The notes under the pieces are model-generated. The model did not search any database and was not told where the DNA came from. It saw only the letters and a list, made by a program, of their open reading frames with translations. Below, piece by piece: positions 7,498-14,224 of a DNA stretch of 14,722 nt (position 1 is its first letter; each line of letters starts with the position of its first letter). Location of the stretch: positions 1 to 14,722 of the forward strand of contig WNEG01000015.1 of assembly GCA_012910725.1 (NCBI GenBank), read 5' to 3'. The DNA is from Candidatus Ethanoperedens thermophilum. Its GTDB lineage: Archaea > Halobacteriota > Methanosarcinia > Methanosarcinales > EX4572-44. The position numbers were made by a program, and so were the translations under genes.

Positions 7498-8274
7498 TCA
7501 CTCAGTTATTCCCTCTTTCAGTTTTCGTGTCAGTGTTTCTATTTCTTTTATCGCTTTATTAATATCATCTGTGTTTCTTGCTATTATATCAACAATAGCT
7601 GAGCCAACTATTACGCCATCTGCTCCAGCATTTATGATTTCTTTTGCCTGTTGTGGGTTTGATATGCCAAATCCCACTGCTTTTGGAATATCAGTATGTA
7701 CTCGCTGGATTAGAGATTTTGTACGATCTTCGAGGGCTTCTCTTGCACCAGTAACTCCAAGTCTCGCCACGAGGTAGATAAATCCACTGGAGCTTTGTAT
7801 GATGCGTTCTATTCGTTCTGGCGTTGTTGTTGGTGCTATGAAGTGTATGAGATCGAGGTTATATTTCTTGCAGGCTTCCTGCAGTTCATCCGCTTCCTCC
7901 GGCGGGAGGTCTGGTACGATGATGCCTCCTATGCCGTGATTCCTGCAGTCCTTTGCAAAGGTCATGATGCCGCGGTGGAAGATTAAGTTGTAATAGGTCA
8001 TCACTGCATAAGGTACTGTCTGGGGCAGTGTTTTTACGAGATCGAAGAACAGATCTGGATTCATGCCTGCCCGTAGTGATCGTTGTGATGCTGCCTGGAT
8101 AGTAGGCCCATCTGCTATCGGATCTGAAAATGGAAGCCCAAGTTCAATAAGATCTGCACCTGCACGTATGAGAGCATGCACTATCTGGGTTGTGGCATCT
8201 GGCACTGGGTCTCCTGCACAGATGTAGGCGATGAGAGCCTTGTCGTGTTTGAAGGCATCAGCAATGTGTTTCAT
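7498..8274 (-). CDS. trpA: Tryptophan synthase alpha subunit
   Basis: 258 aa, the usual length. TrpA cleaves indole-3-glycerol phosphate to indole and glyceraldehyde-3-phosphate and channels indole to TrpB. The catalytic Glu is E44 in LIELGLPFSDP and the catalytic Asp is D55 in PIADGPTIQ. Phosphate-binding signatures follow: GVTGARE, GFGISNP and GVIVGSAIV. The ATG overlaps the trpB stop as ATGA (8271-8274), so the two are translationally coupled. It is the last gene of the minus-strand hdr/trp run; no clear terminator is seen in the 98 bp before the convergent gene. Confidence 0.97.
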   Translation of the reverse strand: MKHIADAFKHDKALIAYICAGDPVPDATTQIVHALIRAGADLIELGLPFSDPIADGPTIQAASQRSLRAGMNPDLFFDLVKTLPQTVPYAVMTYYNLIFHRGIMTFAKDCRNHGIGGIIVPDLPPEEADELQEACKKYNLDLIHFIAPTTTPERIERIIQSSSGFIYLVARLGVTGAREALEDRTKSLIQRVHTDIPKAVGFGISNPQQAKEIINAGADGVIVGSAIVDIIARNTDDINKAIKEIETLTRKLKEGITE

Positions 8275-9446
8275 ATTTGCATATCCATTACAGTACTCAA
8301 GTCTTTATCGCCTCTTCCAGAGACGTTTATGATTACAAGGTCCCCAAGGTCATCTGCTTTTTTCAGGTATGCAACCGCATGCGATGATTCAAGAGCTGGT
8401 ATGATGCCCTCTAACTGTGACAATTCATGAAAGGCTTCAAGTGCCTCAAAATCCTGGATGTTGTCTGCTATCACGCGACCACAATCGACAAGACGGGAGA
8501 GTTCTGGGCCAACTCCTGCATAGTCAAGCCCCGGAGCTATGGAACTGGATTCAAGTATTTGTCCATATTTATCCTGCAGTATCTTTGTCCTGGCACCATG
8601 AAGGACGCCGTCTTCGCCAACGCAGAGAGATGCTGAATGCAATGCAGCAGTCTTTGTGGTTTTAAGCCCGCTTCCGCCTGCTTCAATTGCATATAGTTCC
8701 ACATCCTCGTTCAGGAATGGATGGAAGATGCCCATTGCATTGCTGCCGCCACCAGTGCACGCGATGATACTGTCTGGCAGTCTCCCCTCTTTTTCAAGTA
8801 TCTGTGCTTTTGTTTCGTTCCCTATGATGCTCTGGAAGTCATGCACCATAGCAGGATAAGGATGTGGCCCCACGATTGATCCAAGAACATAGAATGTGGT
8901 TTCTACGTTTGTTGCCCAGTCGCGCATTGCCTCGTTTATGGCATCTTTTAACGTCTGGCTTCCGCTTGTTACGGTGTGCACCTTAGCTCCCAAAAGCTTC
9001 ATACGATACACGTTCATCTGCTGACGTTTGATGTCTTTGGCTCCCATATATATTTCTGATGGTATTCCAATGCTTGAAGCGGCCATCGCTGCTGCCGTAC
9101 CATGCTGCCCTGCACCAGTCTCTGCAATAATTCTTTTTTTGCCCATGTATTTTGCAAGCAGGGTCTGGCCAATCGTGTTGTTGAGCTTGTGAGCCCCACC
9201 GTGAACAAGATCTTCCCGTTTCAGGTAAATGGTTATTCCGTATTTTTTGCTCAATCGACGTGCATGATACAGGGGGGTTGGCCTTCCTGCAAAGTTTGAC
9301 CGATAGTCATGCAGTTCTGCGTTAAACTGAGGATCTTCTTTGTACTTCTTATAGCTCTCTTCAAGTTCATAGAGTGCTGGCATGAGCACCTCTGGCACAA
9401 ACTGTCCACCATACTTTCCAAATTTGCTTTTTTTGTTATTTTTCAT
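8271..9446 (-). CDS. trpB: Tryptophan synthase beta subunit
   Basis: 391 aa from ATG 9446, chosen because MKNNKKSKFGKYGGQFVPEV matches the normal TrpB start and GGAGAG lies 4-5 nt upstream. An in-frame extension to 9566 is only read-through of the duplicated junction. TrpB condenses indole with serine using PLP. K87 in GGAHKLNN is the PLP lysine, GGGSNAMGIF is the phosphate-binding loop, and SGRGDKDL lies near the end. Length and motifs fit the ordinary TrpB1 type rather than TrpB2. Its start codon is overlapped by the stop of a 25-codon ORF made by a junction duplication. Confidence 0.97.
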   Translation of the reverse strand: MKNNKKSKFGKYGGQFVPEVLMPALYELEESYKKYKEDPQFNAELHDYRSNFAGRPTPLYHARRLSKKYGITIYLKREDLVHGGAHKLNNTIGQTLLAKYMGKKRIIAETGAGQHGTAAAMAASSIGIPSEIYMGAKDIKRQQMNVYRMKLLGAKVHTVTSGSQTLKDAINEAMRDWATNVETTFYVLGSIVGPHPYPAMVHDFQSIIGNETKAQILEKEGRLPDSIIACTGGGSNAMGIFHPFLNEDVELYAIEAGGSGLKTTKTAALHSASLCVGEDGVLHGARTKILQDKYGQILESSSIAPGLDYAGVGPELSRLVDCGRVIADNIQDFEALEAFHELSQLEGIIPALESSHAVAYLKKADDLGDLVIINVSGRGDKDLSTVMDMQI

Positions 9447-9520
9447 CGTGCTCTCCTGCATGCACGAGTTTGTAGGTATTCGTGTATGCATCTCCATACA
9501 CGCAATGTGCGGTTTTTCAT
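9443..9520 (-). CDS. 25-codon repeat-derived ORF bridging trpC and trpB
   Basis: The ATG at 9520 overlaps the trpC stop (ATGA, 9517-9520), and the TGA at 9443-9445 overlaps the trpB ATG (ATGA, 9443-9446). The encoded peptide (MKNRTLRVWRCIHEYLQTRA, then CRRAR) is basic and has no known match. It consists of a second copy of the trpC 3' end read in another frame plus a small palindrome. Most likely it is a coupling device or by-product of insertion rather than a functional peptide. Confidence 0.25.
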   Translation of the reverse strand: MKNRTLRVWRCIHEYLQTRACRRAR

Positions 9521-9570
9521 AATCCTTTCCTTGCATGCACAAGTTTGTAGGTATTCGTGTATGCATCTCC
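9457..9570. repeat. Tandem junction duplication at trpC/trpB (39-bp direct repeats, period 75)
   Basis: 9532-9570, the last codons of trpC, is repeated at 9457-9495 with one mismatch (a at 9541, g at 9466). On the minus strand, similarity continues into an AGGA...ATGAAAAA segment, so the duplicated unit includes the trpB start. Between the copies lies a small palindrome (9494-9512). Confidence 0.85.
9494..9512. repeat. Imperfect palindrome inside the trpC/trpB duplication
   Basis: Arms CCATACAC and ATGTGCGG (minus: CCGCACAT / GTGTATGG) pair around a 3-nt centre with one mismatch at the fourth position and G-T wobbles. It has the same 8-3-8 build as members of the hdrD/trpC cluster. Confidence 0.55.
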
Positions 9571-10287
9571 TTCCATTATAGCACTTCCTATCAAAATAGC
9601 GTCAGCACCATTTTCTATCATTTGAAGTGCGTCTTCTGGCGTGCGTACACCACTTTCTGCTATTATTATTGCATCTGGTCGTTCTTTCCGTATTATCGGT
9701 GCAATCTGTTTTACAGCCTCAAGGTCAATCTCAAAAGTGTTAAGGTTTCGGTTATTGATGCCAATTATTTGTGCATCGGTTGATAACACTTCTCTCAATT
9801 CTTCAGGTGCATGAACTTCTACGATTGGCATGGCACCAGTCTTCTCCACTTCTGTTATAAATTTGTCTAACTGTTTGTGAAGCACTCCTGCAATCAGAAG
9901 CACCATATCTGTCTCTACTTCTATTATCTGGTTCTTGCTTACTATAAAGTCTTTTCGAAGTACTGGCAGATTGACCTGCTCTCTTACTGATTTAAGGTTT
10001 TCAATGCTTCCATGAAAATAGTTCGGCTCTGTAAGCACTGATATTGCACAGGCTCCCGCGCGTTCCATCTCTCCTGCTATCTGTGCTGCGTATACAGGGG
10101 TTATTTTTTTGAAATTATGCGTGGGAGAGGCTGGCTTTACTTCTGATATAATCGGAACTAATCCACTTTCCTGTGCTTTTTCAATCGATTTCTTAAAACT
10201 TTTAGCCTTGGTTGTAAAAGGTTCTGGCTGAAGCTGTCTTGCTCTTTCCTGGCTTGAGCAAATAATATCTTCAAGTATCTTATGCAT
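9517..10287 (-). CDS. trpC: Indole-3-glycerol phosphate synthase
   Basis: 256 aa from ATG 10287. An in-frame GTG at 10293 would add two residues, but AGGTG there is better read as the ribosome-binding site. The enzyme closes the ring of carboxyphenylamino-deoxyribulose phosphate to make indole-3-glycerol phosphate, the TrpA substrate. Family signatures: IISEVKPASP (catalytic Glu49 and Lys51), PVLRKDFIV (catalytic Lys), IIGINNRNL, IIAESGV and DAILIGSAIM, all expected in this TIM barrel. The stop at 9517-9519 lies in ATGA. Upstream is a 249-bp palindrome cluster rather than a clean junction with hdrD. It carries no TrpF domain, so phosphoribosylanthranilate isomerase must be encoded elsewhere. 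Confidence 0.96.
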   Translation of the reverse strand: MHKILEDIICSSQERARQLQPEPFTTKAKSFKKSIEKAQESGLVPIISEVKPASPTHNFKKITPVYAAQIAGEMERAGACAISVLTEPNYFHGSIENLKSVREQVNLPVLRKDFIVSKNQIIEVETDMVLLIAGVLHKQLDKFITEVEKTGAMPIVEVHAPEELREVLSTDAQIIGINNRNLNTFEIDLEAVKQIAPIIRKERPDAIIIAESGVRTPEDALQMIENGADAILIGSAIMEGDAYTNTYKLVHARKGL

Positions 10288-10540
10288 AATCACCTACACA
10301 CTCCGTGTACAGAAAAACTCTTGATTGCTGCACACAACGTGAGCAGAGATAGTCTTTGCTTGCGTAATTCTTGATTACGCAAGCACTGCACAACTTCATT
10401 GTGCAGAACCACACACTCCGTGTGCGGAAATAACTCTTGATTGCGAAGTACTGCATACTTCGTATGCAGAGATAACCATTCGCTGCACAACTTTGTTGTG
10501 CAGCGAATAACTCTTGATTGCGAAAGCAATCAAGTTTCAC
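10280..10540 (-). CDS. 86-codon ORF through the palindrome cluster, doubtful as a protein
   Basis: GTG at 10540 overlaps the hdrD stop as GTGA, and the TAA at 10280-10282 lies just inside trpC. The whole palindrome cluster is thus open in this frame, and a second frame is open too (10290-10529, 79 codons). The product would be Cys- and aromatic-rich, with internally repeated motifs such as NQEL, DYLC and SCA that simply mirror the DNA repeats. No family is recognisable. It may only keep ribosomes moving between hdrD and trpC. Confidence 0.2.
   Translation of the reverse strand: MKLDCFRNQELFAAQQSCAANGYLCIRSMQYFAIKSYFRTRSVWFCTMKLCSACVIKNYASKDYLCSRCVQQSRVFLYTECVGDYA
10294..10534. repeat. Cluster of eight short palindromes between hdrD and trpC
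   Basis: The members are: 10294-10312; 10328-10346; 10358-10384 (perfect 10-bp arms GCTTGCGTAA / TTACGCAAGC); 10386-10406; 10409-10427; 10451-10469 (perfect CTGCATAC / GTATGCAG, TTC centre); 10478-10508 (perfect 14-bp arms ATTCGCTGCACAAC / GTTGTGCAGCGAAT, TTT centre); and 10513-10534 (perfect CTTGATTGC / GCAATCAAG, GAAA loop). Most are of 8-3-8 or 9-3-9 build with C[TC]GCA...TGC[AG]G ends. Linkers repeat too: on the minus strand GCAATCAAGAGTTATT or close variants occur three times, with a GTAATCAAGAATTA version inside 10358-10384. Spacing is irregular, so this is not CRISPR. Confidence 0.85.
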
Positions 10541-11850
10541 ATATTCTTAGATGTATATGGGTTTTCCGGAACTGTAAGATCAAGTCCCATTGCCTCAGCT
10601 AATAACACCATCTCGTCCTCAAAGACTACGTCAGTATCCATCGAATTGATTCCATCCATGATGTTTCTTCTGCAAAACGGACAGGTGCAGGTCATAACTT
10701 CTGCGCCAACTTCTTCTCCGTCTCTGACTCGTTCCTGCGCCAATTTTAGAGCTAAATCAGAGACTCCTGCTTTTATTCCCCCGCCTGCACCACAACAACG
10801 CTGATAGCTTCTGTTTCGCTCCATTTCAACAAGTTTTATCCCTGGAATCAACTCGAGTATTCTTCTTGGCTGTTCATATATCCCAACATGTCGTCCAGTA
10901 TGACAGGAATCATGGAATGTTACTACCTTATCCAGAGAGTTTTTGAATTTAAAGTCTTCAGGCTTTAATTTTCCTTCATCCATAAGCTCACAAAGATACT
11001 CGCTTAAGGCATATACCTTGAAGGGGAGTTCTCCACCTTCATAGAATTTTGGCCAATCGATGATACTTGTTCGATGACAGCCTGCACAGGCGTATACCAT
11101 CTTTTTTATACCTTTTTTCTTTGCCGCATTCACATTGTGGTCTACGAATTCTTTTGCAATACCAAGCTGACCGGTTCGCACTGCTACAGAGGCGCAGCAC
11201 CATTCTTCTTCACCAAGCATGGTGAATGGAATACCTAAAGCATCCAACACCCTTACAGTAGCAACACCGACTTTTTGCATTCGGTATGCTGCTGTACAGC
11301 CAGTAAAGTAGCCTACCTCTGCCGTATCCTCAACATGTATATCCTCTGGTATCCAGCAAAGTCGATCCTTCTGATCAGCAGCAAACACGTTGTAGCTTTT
11401 GAGAAGATCCATAAAACCTGACTGTTTCCCATAGGGACCACGCTCGTTTATTACCATATTGGCACGGGCAGACTCCCATATCTCTACAGTATTTATTCCA
11501 GCTTCACAGACTGAGCCGCATGCACCACAGGTAGTACAATGGTATAACTGATCCTTAAACTTAAGAACGTCTTCCTCAGGAATGTGTTTTGGACCAAACA
11601 GTCGTGCTTGCCAGCCGTATCCCTTATTAATGAAGTCCTTCAATACCATTATTCTGTTTCTTGGTGAGTAAGCAAGTGCCTCTTGTTCAGTTACGGTGTG
11701 TCCTTCTGGCATTTCAGCTGGCGTGAATTGCCCAGTATTTATTTCCTCGTATACAGGACACCATTTCAGGCATTCATTGCATCTTGTACATGCATCAAGC
11801 TCCATTAACTGCACTGCTGTAAATCTTTCTGAAGTCATGGAAGGTTTCAT
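10537..11850 (-). CDS. hdrD: Heterodisulfide reductase subunit D
   Basis: 437 aa, the catalytic iron-sulfur subunit of the membrane HdrDE enzyme, which reduces (or in reverse forms) the CoM-S-S-CoB heterodisulfide. N-terminal ferredoxin-type clusters: C21-x2-C24-x2-C27-x3-C31 and C105-x2-C108-x2-C111-x3-C115. Two complete CCG cysteine-rich motifs follow: C-x32-CC-x35-C-x2-C (ending CAGC) and C-x35-CC-x36-C-x2-C (ending CPFC). Both being intact favours HdrD (two non-cubane clusters) over DsrK/HmeD-like relatives, but paralogues of unknown function exist in methanogen relatives. Start ATG 11850 has GGAGGCGATAAGAA before it. The gene directly upstream encodes the membrane partner; a 74-bp duplication separates them. 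The stop overlaps a GTG as GTGA. Confidence 0.88.
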   Translation of the reverse strand: MKPSMTSERFTAVQLMELDACTRCNECLKWCPVYEEINTGQFTPAEMPEGHTVTEQEALAYSPRNRIMVLKDFINKGYGWQARLFGPKHIPEEDVLKFKDQLYHCTTCGACGSVCEAGINTVEIWESARANMVINERGPYGKQSGFMDLLKSYNVFAADQKDRLCWIPEDIHVEDTAEVGYFTGCTAAYRMQKVGVATVRVLDALGIPFTMLGEEEWCCASVAVRTGQLGIAKEFVDHNVNAAKKKGIKKMVYACAGCHRTSIIDWPKFYEGGELPFKVYALSEYLCELMDEGKLKPEDFKFKNSLDKVVTFHDSCHTGRHVGIYEQPRRILELIPGIKLVEMERNRSYQRCCGAGGGIKAGVSDLALKLAQERVRDGEEVGAEVMTCTCPFCRRNIMDGINSMDTDVVFEDEMVLLAEAMGLDLTVPENPYTSKNM

Positions 11851-11924
11851 TTCTTATCGCCTCCAACTCCGTATCGCTTTGCGATGCGGGCTGTAAACCT
11901 CTCTGAAGTCATGGAAGGTTTCAT
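11847..11924 (-). CDS. 25-codon repeat-derived ORF bridging hdrE and hdrD
   Basis: The ATG at 11924 overlaps the hdrE stop (ATGA, 11921-11924), and the TGA at 11847-11849 overlaps the hdrD ATG (ATGA, 11847-11850). The peptide begins MKPSMTSERFTA, a copy of the HdrD N-terminus, then runs RIAKRYGVGGDKK through a palindrome and ends much like HdrE (GGGKK). Its size and both overlaps match the trpC/trpB mini-ORF exactly. A functional peptide is unlikely. Confidence 0.25.
   Translation of the reverse strand: MKPSMTSERFTARIAKRYGVGGDKK
11869..11889. repeat. Palindrome inside the hdrE/hdrD duplication
   Basis: Arms CCGTATCGC and GCGATGCGG pair at 8 of 9 positions around TTT; the mismatch is at the fourth position from the outside, the same place as in the trpC/trpB palindrome. 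Confidence 0.6.
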
Positions 11925-12730
11925 TTCTTACCACCCCCACTGGCAAGTATTGCCAAAGGGGAGGCAATGATGTGCATGAATTTGCTATAAGGAATGTATG
12001 CTACCATTGCAAACAGTGAAAACACCTCGTGAAAAATGGTGAAAGAATTTCCAAAGCTTCCGTAGTATTCAGCAGGGTACTCTGATGTAAGCATCCTGAC
12101 AGTAATATCTGTCGTCTCACGAAGGTACTGTGCATAGAACCCGGATGCAACAACAAGGATTAACAGGGATATGAGTATCCAGTCAGTTCCATCAGAGGCA
12201 GCACGCGTATCTTTGCTAAAGAGACGTCGTCCAAAGGCAATGGCAATTCCTATTAAAAGCATGTAGCTGAGAAAATCAAATACAGGCTCAAGCATTATCC
12301 ACGCATTTGGAAACATCTCATGGTCATTGGCAACAAACACGCCGTACATTTCGTAGGATGTTGTTACAGCCATTGAGAAGAAAGCAAGCCCAATCCAGCC
12401 ATAAAGGATACATATATGCATGAACCATCGCAGCTTGTCTGCCTTGTACGTCCGCCTCTGGAGGAAGACATCCATTACCAGTATATTGATAACATTTGAT
12501 CCGCTCTCTTCGCGAATCTGGTGTACTAACGTTTTAAGGAAAGCCCACACACTTCCACTCTGGGATGGTCCTCCGTATGCTCTGGAGCCTTCGCCCCATT
12601 TTTTTAGTTGTAGATATATTCCAAGTAGAAATACGATCACTGCCACTACAGCACTAATCGCCATTATTCTCCAATCTATAAATAGCATGTTCCATATCGT
12701 TTTACCAAATATTAAAAGTCCATCAGTCAT
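11921..12730 (-). CDS. hdrE: Heterodisulfide reductase subunit E (b-type cytochrome)
   Basis: 269 aa, start ATG 12730 with GGAG about 8 nt upstream. This is the integral membrane haem b subunit that passes electrons from a quinone-like carrier (methanophenazine or menaquinone) to HdrD. Hydrophobic segments lie at about 20-40, 103-124, 146-167, 184-203 and 231-263, the NarI/DsrM-like layout. Candidate haem ligands are H105 (WFMHICILYGW), H234 (FTIFHEVF) and H253 (KFMHIIASP). A DRWR-type loop is replaced by KADKLRWFMH before helix 2, as is usual in this family. It is the first gene of the minus-strand run and has its own AT-rich promoter region. The exact electron carrier cannot be told from sequence, and HmeC/DsrM-like paralogues are the alternative. 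Confidence 0.82.
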   Translation of the reverse strand: MTDGLLIFGKTIWNMLFIDWRIMAISAVVAVIVFLLGIYLQLKKWGEGSRAYGGPSQSGSVWAFLKTLVHQIREESGSNVINILVMDVFLQRRTYKADKLRWFMHICILYGWIGLAFFSMAVTTSYEMYGVFVANDHEMFPNAWIMLEPVFDFLSYMLLIGIAIAFGRRLFSKDTRAASDGTDWILISLLILVVASGFYAQYLRETTDITVRMLTSEYPAEYYGSFGNSFTIFHEVFSLFAMVAYIPYSKFMHIIASPLAILASGGGKK

Positions 12731-12751
12731 GTTTCATTCTCCATTTTTCTG

Positions 12752-12770
12752 TATAAATAAAATAAACTAT
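12752..12770 (-). promoter_or_regulatory. TATA-like region for the hdr/trp run
   Basis: The minus strand reads ATAGTTTATT then TTATTTATAC, about 22-40 nt before the hdrE ATG. Either could be a TATA box; the left-hand one leaves room for the GGAG ribosome-binding site. Confidence 0.35.
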
Positions 12771-12829
12771 AACATGGTGGAACGATCCATATATTAATCT
12801 TTCGATATGAACTCCTGTATTGAATAATG

Positions 12830-12838
12830 CTATATATG
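12830..12838 (+). promoter_or_regulatory. TATA box of the aIF2 gamma gene
   Basis: CTATATATG lies about 60 nt before the chosen ATG, predicting a leader of about 35-40 nt that carries the GGAGG site at 12887-12891. It is divergent from the hdrE promoter. Confidence 0.5.
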
Positions 12839-12894
12839 AAGACTGTTACAATAAGAGGCTGTGTTAGTATTCATTTTTGTTGTTTTGGAGGATT

Positions 12895-14124
12895 ATGCAG
12901 GATCAGCCAGTCATTAATATTGGTATTGTTGGGCACGTGGATCATGGCAAGACTACCTTAGTAAAAGCCCTCTCTGGTGTGTGGACTGATCGCCATAGTG
13001 AAGAGGTGAAACGTGGTATTTCTATCCGGCTTGGCTATGCTGATATAACATTTAGAAAATGCATGACATGTGATGAACCTGAGTGTTACACAGTAGATGA
13101 TGTGTGTGAGGTTGATGGCTCACCAACTGAACATGTTCGAATGGTTTCTTTTGTCGATTCTCCAGGACACGAGACTCTTATGGCTACGATGCTTTCTGGT
13201 GCTGCGATTATGGATGGTGCCGTGCTTGTGATTGCAGCTAACGAGTCGTGTCCCCAGCCGCAGACTAAAGAGCATTTGATGGCACTAAATATTATTGGCA
13301 TCAAAAATATTGTGATTGTTCAGAATAAGATTGATCTTGTCACACGAGAGGAGATGATCGCCAATTATAAAGAGATAAAAGAGTTTGTTAAAGGGACTGT
13401 TGCTGAGAATGCCCCGATAATTCCTGTGTCCGCCCAGCACAAGGCAAACATTGACCTGTTGATCCAGGCTATAGAAAAGTACATTCCTACACCAGAAAGA
13501 AAAGAAGACGTTCCTCCAATGATGCTAATTGCGCGCTCCTTTGATGTTAATAAACCTGGGACAGTTCCTGAAAAGCTTGTTGGCGGTGTGATTGGCGGCA
13601 CACTCAGTCTTGGAAAGCTTTGTACTGGTGATGAAATAGAAATACGCCCCGGGCTGAAAGTGGAGTCAGGTGGCACACCAACATGGATGCCGATACGTAC
13701 AATTATCACACAGGTATTAGCTGGTGGAAAAGAAGTAAGTGAGATAACACCAGGGGGCCTCATAGGCGTTGGAACACAGCTTGACCCTGCTTTGACAAAA
13801 AGTGATAGTCTGGTGGGACAGGTTGCAGGTTATCCTGATTCTATGCCGCCAACAATCGATGAGTTCGTAATGGAAACACATTTGCTCACACGGATGGTTG
13901 GCACGAGTGATAACACAGAGGTTGGTGCCCTGCATCCAAATGAAGTACTTATGCTAAATATTGGTACGGCAACAACGGTTGGAGTGATTGTAAGCACGTT
14001 AAAGAAGAACGCTAAAGTAAAACTTAAACGTCCGGTGTGTGCATCAACTGGCATTCGTGTTGCTATAAGCAGGCGCATTGGAGCACGCTGGAGATTCATA
14101 GGTTCGGGAATAATAATAGAATAG
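12895..14124 (+). CDS. eif2g: Translation initiation factor 2 subunit gamma (aIF2 gamma)
   Basis: 409 aa from ATG 12895, preceded by GGAGG 3 nt away; an in-frame TTG at 12877 would overlap that site. The GTPase core of aIF2 carries initiator Met-tRNA to the small ribosomal subunit. Visible: G1 GHVDHGKTTL (13-22); switch 1 region KRGISIRLGYAD; a four-cysteine zinc knuckle (CMTCDEPEC then DDVC) found in archaeal/eukaryal gamma subunits; G3 DSPGHE; G4 QNKIDL; G5 PVSAQ; then EF-Tu-like domains II and III to SGIIIE. The next plus-strand gene is a PIN protein, the usual euryarchaeal arrangement. Confidence 0.96.
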   Translation: MQDQPVINIGIVGHVDHGKTTLVKALSGVWTDRHSEEVKRGISIRLGYADITFRKCMTCDEPECYTVDDVCEVDGSPTEHVRMVSFVDSPGHETLMATMLSGAAIMDGAVLVIAANESCPQPQTKEHLMALNIIGIKNIVIVQNKIDLVTREEMIANYKEIKEFVKGTVAENAPIIPVSAQHKANIDLLIQAIEKYIPTPERKEDVPPMMLIARSFDVNKPGTVPEKLVGGVIGGTLSLGKLCTGDEIEIRPGLKVESGGTPTWMPIRTIITQVLAGGKEVSEITPGGLIGVGTQLDPALTKSDSLVGQVAGYPDSMPPTIDEFVMETHLLTRMVGTSDNTEVGALHPNEVLMLNIGTATTVGVIVSTLKKNAKVKLKRPVCASTGIRVAISRRIGARWRFIGSGIIIE

Positions 14125-14128
14125 AATT

Positions 14129-14224
14129 TACAGAAGCCAGTTTATTTGTTATTTGCTGCACTCGATTGCTTGCGCAATCGAGAGTTAATTTCTGCACAAC
14201 GAAGTTGTGCAGTACAGAAGCCAG
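14129..14224. repeat. Palindrome element flanked by 12-bp direct repeats between aIF2 gamma and PIN genes
   Basis: TACAGAAGCCAG occurs at 14129-14140 and again at 14213-14224, where it abuts the PIN start codon. Between them lie two perfect palindromes: 14161-14182 (CTCGATTGC / GCAATCGAG, TTGC loop) and 14192-14212 (CTGCACAAC / GTTGTGCAG, GAA centre). The linker GCAATCGAGAGTTAATTT matches, in the sense of transcription, the GCAATCAAGAGTTATT linker of the hdrD/trpC cluster. The direct repeats look like a target duplication. Confidence 0.75.

Larger units (their letters stand above)
11816..11930. repeat. Tandem junction duplication at hdrE/hdrD (41-bp direct repeats, period 74)
   Basis: 11816-11856 (the hdrD start) and 11890-11930 match at 39 of 41 positions. 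On the minus strand the resemblance extends upstream into the GGAGG[CT]G[AG]TAAGAA region, so the duplicated unit covers the hdrE end and hdrD start. The spacer contains a 21-nt palindrome at 11869-11889. Confidence 0.85.

Noticed and set aside
9447..9566. Extended N-terminus for TrpB (start at 9566)
   Set aside because: The extra 40 residues are read-through of the duplicated trpC tail; the family start and a good ribosome-binding site are at 9446.
10294..10534. CRISPR array
   Set aside because: Repeats are palindromes of differing length and sequence with irregular 2-23 nt linkers; there are no uniform repeats with unique spacers of constant length and no cas genes.
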